DNA from: NORP259 sp041398705
Lineage (GTDB): Bacteria; Planctomycetota; UBA1135; GCA-002686595
DNA: 64,000 nt
Direction of reading: 5' to 3'
Assembly: GCA_041398705.1 (NCBI GenBank)
Contig: JAWKUI010000006.1
Span: 263,799 to 327,798 of the forward strand
The translations under genes were made by a program, and so were the position numbers. Positions 24,958 to 31,483 of this stretch are shown in pieces (positions within the stretch are counted from its first letter, which is position 1; the number at the start of each line of letters is the position of its first letter). The notes beneath the pieces were generated by a model. It was not told the origin of the DNA. It searched no databases and was given only the letters and a program-made list of their open reading frames with translations.

Positions 24958-27375
24958 ATGCTCCAAAAGAAACTGACTCTCCTGCCCGGTCTTGTGCTGG
25001 CGCTGGGCGGTGCGGCCTTCGCTCAGGGCGACAGCTGCTCCACCGCGACCACCATCACGGGCACCGGCTCCTGGGCCTTCGACACGTCCGTGCTGTCCAC
25101 CTCCGGTTTCGACGGCGGCGGTTCCTGCGGCTTTGGTGCCGACACCATCAACCAGGACGGCTTCTACCAGTGGACCGTCCCGGCTTCCGGTGATTACCAG
25201 TTCGACACCTACGGCTCGAGCTTCGACACCAAACTGTCCGTGCACACCGGCGTCGGCTGCGCGGCCACCTGCTCCGGCTACAACGACGACACCGGCGGCC
25301 TTCAAAGCGAAGTGCAGCTGATCGGCCTCGTCGCTGGCCAGCAGATGCTCGTCCAGATCGGTGGCTACGGCACCAGCTTCGGCACCGGTACCCTGAACAT
25401 CTCCGTCTACGTCGACCCCTGCTCGGGCGTCCCGGACGACTCGTTCGAGGACAACGACGACTGCACCACCCAGACGACGCTGACCGTGGGCGCCTACACC
25501 GGTCTGCACACCGTCATGGGTGATGACGACTACTACTCCGTCACCATCCCGGCCGGCATGATCCTGACCTGGGCCGAGACCTTCGACAGCAACGACAACA
25601 CCTATGACGTTTCGGACGCCACCTGCTCCGTCACGTACCTGTTCGACCAGCTGAACGGTTTCGACTACGCCAACACCACTGGTGCCCCGGAAACCATCAC
25701 GGTTCGCGCGTACACCTACCCGTTTGCGCTGCAGAACTGCACCGATTACGACATCGACCTGTCGATCGCTCCGGACCCCTGCGCCACCGTCTCGGACGAC
25801 TCGTTCGAGGACAACGATGACTGCCTGACCCAGACGACGCTGACCGTGGGTACCTACACCGGTCTGCACACCGTCATGGGTGATGACGACTACTACTCCG
25901 TCACCATCCCGGCCGGCATGATCCTGACCTGGGCCGAGACCTTCGACAGCAACGACAACACCTACGATGTTTCGGACGCCACCTGCTCCGTCACGTACCT
26001 GTTCGACCAGCTGAACGGTTTCGACTACGCCAACTCCACCGGCGCCCCGGAGACCATCACCGTGCGGGCTTACACGTACCCCTTCGCCAACGCGAACTGC
26101 ACGGACTACGACATCGACCTGTCGATCAACCCGGACCCCTGCGCCAGCGCCCCGGACGACTCGTTCGAGGACAACGACGACTGCACCACCCAGACCACCC
26201 TGGTCGCGGGTGCGTACACCGGTCTGCACACCGTCATGGGTGATGACGACTACTACTCCGTCACCATCCCGGCCGGCATGATCCTGACCTGGGGTGAAAC
26301 CTTCGACAGCAACGACAACACCTACGACGTTTCGGACGCTACCTGCTCCGTCACGTACCTGTTCGACCAGCTGTTCGGCTTCACCTATGCCAACACCACC
26401 GGCGCTCCGGAGACCATCACCGTGCGCGCCTACACGTACCCCTTCGCCAACGCGAACTGCACGGACTACGACATCGACCTGTCCTTCGCTCCGGATCCCT
26501 GCCAGCAGGGTTCCGACGACACCCTCGAAGAGAACGACGACTGCAGCACGGCCACCGCTCTGAGCGACGGCACCTACACGAACCTGTTCGTTTCGAAGGC
26601 TGACCCGGACCACTATGCCGTGTGCATCCCGGACGGCGCCACCATCAGCCTGGACGTGCTCTTCACGCACGCCCTGGGCGACGTGGACGCTTTCCTGTGG
26701 GATTCCACCGACCCGAACTGTGGCGGCGGTATCAACGGCGGCACCTACCTGGCCCTGGGCTTCAGCGCCAGCGACAACGAGCTGCTGTCCTGGACCAACA
26801 CCACCGGTGCGGCCGTCAACGCCGTGCTTGAGGTCAACGTCTATGCCTTCTCCGCCAGCGACTGCAACACCTACGATCTCGCGATCACCGGTAGCGGCAA
26901 CTGTGGCGGCCCGAGCTTCCCGACCTTCTGTGACCCGATGAACCCGAACTCCACGGGCCAGCCGACGGTCATGAGCGCCAGCTTCGGCACCGGCGTGGGC
27001 AGCGACCTGCACCTCGAAGCCACCCAGGGTCCGCCGACCCAGTTCGGTTACTTCCTGGTGGGCACCGGCTTCAGCGAGCCGGGTCTGACCATCAGCAACG
27101 GCCGCCTCTGCTTGGCGGTTGGTGCGGGTAGCCAGATCGGCCGCTACAACGTGGCCGGCGTGCTCAACTCCGTGGGTCAGTTCAACGCCTCCGGCGTGCT
27201 GATGAACTTCGTGGGCACCTCCACCGTCGGCTCCGGCTACGACGTGCCGAGCAACCTGCCCCTGACCGGCAACCCGACCATCGCGTCCGGCGACACCTGG
27301 TACTTCCAGCTGTGGCACCGCGAGGCCGCCGGCCAGTCGAACTTCTCCAACGGCATCATCGTCACCTTCCCGTAA
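24958..27375 (+). CDS. Secreted PPC-repeat protein, array copy 11, with 3 x 120-residue tandem repeat
   Basis: With 805 residues from MLQKKLTLLP, this is one of the two longest copies. The signal peptide is 1-22 (AAFA before QGDSC). After the N-terminal domain come three almost identical 120-residue PPC-like units starting near residues 159, 279 and 399 (YYSVTIPAGMILTW, NTYDVSDATCSVTYLFDQL). They are encoded by exact 360-nt periods at 25441, 25801 and 26161. A fourth, different unit starts near 519 (HYAVCIPDGATISLDVLF). The C-terminal domain begins near 656 (FCDPMNPNSTG) and ends SNFSNGIIVTFP. Copy 12 carries only one of the 120-residue units. Copy number of this unit therefore looks free to expand or contract by recombination. 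Confidence 0.87.
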   Translation: MLQKKLTLLPGLVLALGGAAFAQGDSCSTATTITGTGSWAFDTSVLSTSGFDGGGSCGFGADTINQDGFYQWTVPASGDYQFDTYGSSFDTKLSVHTGVGCAATCSGYNDDTGGLQSEVQLIGLVAGQQMLVQIGGYGTSFGTGTLNISVYVDPCSGVPDDSFEDNDDCTTQTTLTVGAYTGLHTVMGDDDYYSVTIPAGMILTWAETFDSNDNTYDVSDATCSVTYLFDQLNGFDYANTTGAPETITVRAYTYPFALQNCTDYDIDLSIAPDPCATVSDDSFEDNDDCLTQTTLTVGTYTGLHTVMGDDDYYSVTIPAGMILTWAETFDSNDNTYDVSDATCSVTYLFDQLNGFDYANSTGAPETITVRAYTYPFANANCTDYDIDLSINPDPCASAPDDSFEDNDDCTTQTTLVAGAYTGLHTVMGDDDYYSVTIPAGMILTWGETFDSNDNTYDVSDATCSVTYLFDQLFGFTYANTTGAPETITVRAYTYPFANANCTDYDIDLSFAPDPCQQGSDDTLEENDDCSTATALSDGTYTNLFVSKADPDHYAVCIPDGATISLDVLFTHALGDVDAFLWDSTDPNCGGGINGGTYLALGFSASDNELLSWTNTTGAAVNAVLEVNVYAFSASDCNTYDLAITGSGNCGGPSFPTFCDPMNPNSTGQPTVMSASFGTGVGSDLHLEATQGPPTQFGYFLVGTGFSEPGLTISNGRLCLAVGAGSQIGRYNVAGVLNSVGQFNASGVLMNFVGTSTVGSGYDVPSNLPLTGNPTIASGDTWYFQLWHREAAGQSNFSNGIIVTFP
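25441..26520 (+). repeat. Three in-frame tandem repeats of 360 nt
   Basis: The phrase tcgttcgagg acaacga recurs at 25441, 25801 and 26161, and the next module starts at 26521, so the period is exactly 360 nt (120 codons). Units differ by few bases, concentrated near their ends. A single equivalent unit sits in the gene at 27649. Confidence 0.92.
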
Positions 27376-27401
27376 GGCAACGACGATCCCCAAGGATCCC
27401 G

Positions 27402-27433
27402 GCCGGGGTCGCCACTTCGGTGGCGGCCCCGGC
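27402..27433 (+). terminator. Family terminator with TTCG tetraloop, instance 1
   Basis: A 14-bp stem (gccggggtcgccac / gtggcggccccggc, one G-T) closed by TTCG, followed by TTT. The next two genes have the same stem with compensating changes next to the loop. Confidence 0.8.
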
Positions 27434-27587
27434 TTTACAGGCAGGGGCAAACCGGGTTCCCGGGAAACAGCTCGGGTTGGCCCTCCAGCCGCAAGGCAGG
27501 GGGAATCTCTGCTTGGCGGCCCTCTCCGGAGGCGGAATTCCGGACACATTTCACAAATAGATTGGGCTTGGGATACCCTCGATTCCC

Positions 27588-27608
27588 GTGCGGGGCTGTC
27601 CCCCGTAC
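27588..27608 (+). promoter_or_regulatory. Leader hairpin of array copy 12
   Basis: GTGCGGGG pairs with CCCCGTAC around a CTGTC loop, ending 40 nt before the ATG. It aligns with the hairpin at 24895 and differs by paired substitutions. Confidence 0.5.
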
Positions 27609-27648
27609 GGACCTTCTTCTCAATTGGGGCGATGCCCCGAGGAATCCG

Positions 27649-29346
27649 ATGTTCCAAAAGAATCTGACTCTCCTGCCCGGTCTCGTGCTGGCGCTTGCTG
27701 GCGCCGCATCTGCCCAGGGCGACCTCTGCTCCGCCGCGACCACCATCACCGGCACCGGCACGTGGGCCTTCGACACCTCCGTGCTGACCACCTCCGGCTT
27801 CAACGGCGGGGGCACCTGTGCGGCAGGCGCCTCCACGGTGAACCAAGACGGCTTCTACCAGTGGACCGTCCCGGCCTCGGGCGACTACCAGTTCGACACC
27901 TATGGCTCGAGCTTTGATACCAAGCTGTCCGTGCACACCGGCGTCGGTTGTGCGGCCACCTGTGCGGGTTACAACGACGACACCGGCGGCCTTCAAAGCG
28001 AAGTCCAGCTGATCGGCCTAGTGGCCGGCCAGCAGATGCTCATCCAGATCGGCGGCTACGGCACCAGCTTCGGCACCGGCGTCCTGAACGTCGCTGCCTA
28101 CGTCGACCCCTGCTCGGGCGTCCCGGACGACTCCTTTGAAGACAACGACGACTGCACCACCCAGACCACCCTGGTCGCGGGTGCGTACACCGGTCTGCAC
28201 ACCGTCATGGGTGATGACGACTACTACTCCGTCACCATCCCGGCCGGCATGATCCTGACCTGGGGTGAAACCTTCGACAGCAACGACAACACCTACGATG
28301 TTTCGGACGCCACCTGCTCCGTCACGTACCTGTTCGACCAGCTGAACGGTTTCGACTACGCCAACAACACCGGCGCACCGGAAACCATCACCGTGCGCGC
28401 GTACACCTATCCGTTTGCGCCGCAGAACTGCACCGACTACGACATCGATCTGTCGATCGCTCCGGACCCCTGCCAGGCAGGCAACGACGACTCCCTGGAA
28501 GAGAACGACGACTGCAGCACGGCCACCGCTCTGAGCGACGGCACCTACACGAACCTGTTCGTTTCGAAGGCGGACCACGACCACTATGCCGTGTGCATTC
28601 CGGACGGTTCCACCATCACCTTGGACGTGCTCTTTACTCACACCTCCGGTGACATCGACGCTTTCCTATGGGAAGTGGGCGACGTCAACTGTGGTTCTGG
28701 ATTCGGAAGCGGCACCTACCTTGTCTATGGATACAGCGCCAGCGACAACGAGCTGCTTTCCTGGACCAACACCACCGGTGCGGACGTCGACGCCATCCTC
28801 GAAGTCAACGTCTATCCCTTCTCCGCCGGCGACTGCAACAACTACGATCTCACGATCGCCGGTAGCGGCAACTGCGGCGGCTCGAGCTTCCCGACCTTCT
28901 GTGACCCGATGAACCCGAACTCCACGGGTCAGCCGACGGTCATGACCGCCAGCTTCGGCACCGGCGTGGGCAGCGACCTGCACCTCGAGGCTTCCCAGGG
29001 TCCGCCGACCCAGTTCGGTTACTTCCTGGTGGGCACCGGCTTCAGCGAGCCGGGTCTGACCATCAGCAACGGCCGCCTCTGCCTCGCCATCGGCGCGGGT
29101 ACCCAACTCGGTCGCTACAACGTGGCCGGCACCCTGAACTCCGTGGGTCAGTTCAACGCCTCCGGCGTGCTGATGAACTTCGTGGGCACCTCCACCGTCG
29201 GCTCCGGCTACGACGTGCCGAGCAACCTGCCCCTGACCGGCAACCCGACCATCGCGTCCGGCGACACCTGGTATTTCCAGTTGTGGCACCGCGAGGCCGC
29301 TGGCCAGTCGAACTTCTCCAACGGCATCATCGTCACCTTCCCGTAA
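27649..29346 (+). CDS. Secreted PPC-repeat protein, array copy 12
   Basis: From MFQKNLTLLP this is 565 residues with a signal peptide at 1-22 (AASA before QGDLC). A purine-rich GAGGA lies before the ATG and could act as a ribosome-binding site, unlike in most copies. Repeat 1 near 159 is the same 120-residue unit that is tripled in copy 11. Repeat 2 near 279 is HYAVCIPDGSTITLDVLF with DIDAFLWEVGDVNCG. The C-terminal domain from about 415 ends SNFSNGIIVTFP, and its 3' half plus the downstream region is almost identical in DNA to copies 11 and 13. The gene reads as copy 11 with two repeats removed, or copy 11 as this gene with two added. Confidence 0.86.
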   Translation: MFQKNLTLLPGLVLALAGAASAQGDLCSAATTITGTGTWAFDTSVLTTSGFNGGGTCAAGASTVNQDGFYQWTVPASGDYQFDTYGSSFDTKLSVHTGVGCAATCAGYNDDTGGLQSEVQLIGLVAGQQMLIQIGGYGTSFGTGVLNVAAYVDPCSGVPDDSFEDNDDCTTQTTLVAGAYTGLHTVMGDDDYYSVTIPAGMILTWGETFDSNDNTYDVSDATCSVTYLFDQLNGFDYANNTGAPETITVRAYTYPFAPQNCTDYDIDLSIAPDPCQAGNDDSLEENDDCSTATALSDGTYTNLFVSKADHDHYAVCIPDGSTITLDVLFTHTSGDIDAFLWEVGDVNCGSGFGSGTYLVYGYSASDNELLSWTNTTGADVDAILEVNVYPFSAGDCNNYDLTIAGSGNCGGSSFPTFCDPMNPNSTGQPTVMTASFGTGVGSDLHLEASQGPPTQFGYFLVGTGFSEPGLTISNGRLCLAIGAGTQLGRYNVAGTLNSVGQFNASGVLMNFVGTSTVGSGYDVPSNLPLTGNPTIASGDTWYFQLWHREAAGQSNFSNGIIVTFP

Positions 29347-29371
29347 GGTAACGACGATCCCAAGGATCCCG

Positions 29372-29403
29372 GCCGGGGTCGCTACTTGCGTAGCGGCCCC
29401 GGC
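29372..29403 (+). terminator. Family terminator with compensatory changes, instance 2
   Basis: gccggggtcgctac / gtagcggccccggc with a TTGC loop, followed by TTTT. Compared with 27402, the pair beside the loop changed on both strands (C-G to T-A), which supports a selected RNA hairpin. Confidence 0.8.
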
Positions 29404-29407
29404 TTTT

Positions 29408-29744
29408 GTTTGGGGCGATGCCTATTGCCTGTTGCGCGCTAGGGTGCCCGGCTGCGGACACCTTCGGGATGGAGCAAGCATCGCGACCAATCGGTCTCGT
29501 TCGCCGGGACGACGTCGCACGAGGAGCCATTCACCATCCGTGCGGATTCGCACTTCCTATCCGCGTACGGGAGCACACTCGTTTCCACCGTCGTGAAGAG
29601 GCGTACAACATTGTGTGCGGTTCTCCGCTCGACCCTGCGGAATGCGCATCCTTCCAAGAGCTCTCGGCGCTGCATCGCCCCGATGCCTTCGGCATAGCCG
29701 CTGCCGATCCCACCCTATTCCCCTTTTGCAGGTTACCCTTGGCC
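29408..29744. other. Gap without a recognisable gene
   Basis: An open frame runs through it into the next gene, but it lacks family features and a signal peptide, so I treat the stretch as an unusually long non-coding leader. No RNA gene or element was recognised. Confidence 0.5.
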
Positions 29745-29766
29745 ACAGGCGGATTAGCCCCCCTGT
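29745..29766 (+). promoter_or_regulatory. Leader hairpin of array copy 13, with GGTTAC box
   Basis: ACAGG / CCTGT with an inner GG / CC pair ends 29 nt before the ATG. GGTTAC at 29731-29736 precedes it by 8 nt. Confidence 0.4.
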
Positions 29767-29795
29767 ACTTTTGTCCTCCAATCGAGGATCCAACT

Positions 29796-31145
29796 ATGAA
29801 TTTGCGGATGTTCATCCATAAACAATGGCTCGTCGCCGGCCTGGTGCTGGCGCTGGGCGAAGCCGCCTTGGGCCAAGGGGATTCTTGCGCATTTGCCACG
29901 ACCATCAGCGGCACCGGAACCTGGTCGTTCGACAACACCTGGCTGACCACTTCGGGCTTCGATGGCGCCGGCTTCTGCGGTCTCGGTGCAAGCACGGTAA
30001 CCAAGGACGGCTTCTACCAATGGATCGTGCCCACCACTGGCGACTACCAGTTCGACACGTATGGCTCCAGTTTTGATACCAAGCTGTCCATTCACTTGGG
30101 CATCGGCTGCGCGGCCACTTGCAGTGGCTACAACGATGACACGGGCAGCCTACAGAGCGAAGTGCGGCTGCAAGGGTTGAATGCGGGTCAGCAAGTACTG
30201 ATCCAGGTGGGCAGCTTCGCTGGGGACTACGGTCCCGGCGGCTTGCACATTGGGCCCATTGTCGACCCGTGCATGAATCCGGCGGACGATCTGTTCGAAG
30301 AAAATGATGATTGCAGCTCCGCCGCGGTGCTTGCGGATGGCACGTACCCGAACCTCTTTGTCTCGCAGTCGGATCCGGATCACTTCGCCGTCTGCATCTT
30401 GAGCGGGGACACCATTAACTTGAGTGTGCTGCATTCCCAAGCCCAAGGGGATATCGACGCATTCCTATGGGAAGCTAGCGACCCCCACTGCGGAGCAGGC
30501 TTGTTAGGCCTCACGAGCCTCATCTACGGCTACAGTTCGACCGACGACGAGGTTTTGACCTGGACCAACAACACCGGCGCTACCGTGAATGCCGTTCTGG
30601 AAGTGAACGTCAAGATGGGTTCGCCAAGCCCGTGCAACACCTACGATTTGATGGTCTCGGGTAGCGGCGGCTGCGGGACTCCGAGCTACGTGAGCTTCTG
30701 TGACCCGATGAACCCGAACTCCACGGGCCAGCCGACAGTGATCAGCGCAGCATTCGCCACAGGTGTTGGCAGCGGGCTGCACCTCGAAGCGGCCCACGGA
30801 CCCCCGACGCAGTTCGGCTACTTCCTAGTCGGCACCGGCTTCAGCGAGCCGGGTCTGAACTTTGGCAACGGCCGCCTCTGCCTGGCGGTTGGCGCAGGTA
30901 GCCAAATTGGTCGCTACAACGTGGCCGGGGCTCTGAACTCCGTGGGGCAGTTCAACGCCTCCGGCGTGCTGATGAACTTCGTGGGTACCTCCACCGTCGG
31001 CTCCGGCTACGACGTGCCGAGCAACCTGCCCCTGACCGGCAACCCGAGCATCGCGTCCGGCGACACCTGGTACTTCCAGCTGTGGCACCGCGAGGCCGCC
31101 GGCCAGTCGAACTTCTCCAACGGCATCATCGTCACCTTCCCGTAA
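29796..31145 (+). CDS. Secreted PPC-repeat protein, array copy 13 (shortest intact copy)
   Basis: Starting at MNLRMFIHKQ this is 449 residues, with a signal peptide at about 1-26 (AALG before QGDSC); M5 is an alternative start. It has a single PPC-like repeat, near 163 (DDLFEENDDC, HFAVCILSGDTINLSVLH), between the N-terminal and C-terminal domains. It is therefore the minimal architecture of the family. Codon use in the first two thirds is relaxed compared with copies 11 and 12. From about the last 200 nt onward the DNA becomes almost identical to them, through the stop and terminator. This again suggests 3' gene conversion. It ends SNFSNGIIVTFP. Confidence 0.85.
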   Translation: MNLRMFIHKQWLVAGLVLALGEAALGQGDSCAFATTISGTGTWSFDNTWLTTSGFDGAGFCGLGASTVTKDGFYQWIVPTTGDYQFDTYGSSFDTKLSIHLGIGCAATCSGYNDDTGSLQSEVRLQGLNAGQQVLIQVGSFAGDYGPGGLHIGPIVDPCMNPADDLFEENDDCSSAAVLADGTYPNLFVSQSDPDHFAVCILSGDTINLSVLHSQAQGDIDAFLWEASDPHCGAGLLGLTSLIYGYSSTDDEVLTWTNNTGATVNAVLEVNVKMGSPSPCNTYDLMVSGSGGCGTPSYVSFCDPMNPNSTGQPTVISAAFATGVGSGLHLEAAHGPPTQFGYFLVGTGFSEPGLNFGNGRLCLAVGAGSQIGRYNVAGALNSVGQFNASGVLMNFVGTSTVGSGYDVPSNLPLTGNPSIASGDTWYFQLWHREAAGQSNFSNGIIVTFP

Positions 31146-31170
31146 GGCAACGACGATCCCCAAGGATCCC

Positions 31171-31204
31171 GGCCGGGGTCGCCATTCCGATGGCGGCCCC
31201 GGCC
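31171..31204 (+). terminator. Family terminator with compensatory changes, instance 3
   Basis: ggccggggtcgccat / atggcggccccggcc with a TCCG loop, followed by gaacTTTTg. The loop-closing pair is T-A here versus C-G at 27402. The gap to 31412 shows no gene. Confidence 0.8.
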
Positions 31205-31412
31205 GAACTTTTGTTCCAACAGAAGCTCCCCTTCCTTCCTCTGGCCCCCTGGGGTAAAACGAAAGTCTCAAATCCAGACAGGGTGGCCGGGGTGGCCAAG
31301 GAGACAATTTGTTCAGAAACCCACACTCCCTGCGCCCTATTTTGGGTTTTTCGAGGGCCTGGCTGGCCGCTCCCCGCGCAGAGGTGGACAATTCAACCGT
31401 CCCCAGATTGCC

Positions 31413-31426
31413 GCGCCCTGTGGCGC
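31413..31426 (+). promoter_or_regulatory. Leader hairpin of array copy 14
   Basis: GCGCC / GGCGC with a CTGT loop, 57 nt before the ATG. Confidence 0.35.
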
Positions 31427-31483
31427 ACTCCAATCCAGTCGGGGCATTCGTACCTCTCCAAGCATCCCTTCGACTCTCAAGAA

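Noticed and set aside
25441..26520. CRISPR array
   Set aside because: The repeats are 360 nt long, contiguous, in frame and protein-coding; there are no short repeats with unique spacers anywhere in the window.
24886..27996. A 1036-codon open frame antisense to the array genes at 24958 and 27649
   Set aside because: It mirrors the strongly biased codon use of the + strand genes, has V/G/R/A-rich low-complexity composition and no family resemblance, and spans two real genes and a terminator.
29406..29795. In-frame extension of 130 codons upstream of the gene at 29796
   Set aside because: It would bury the signal peptide inside the protein; every other family member starts directly at its signal peptide.
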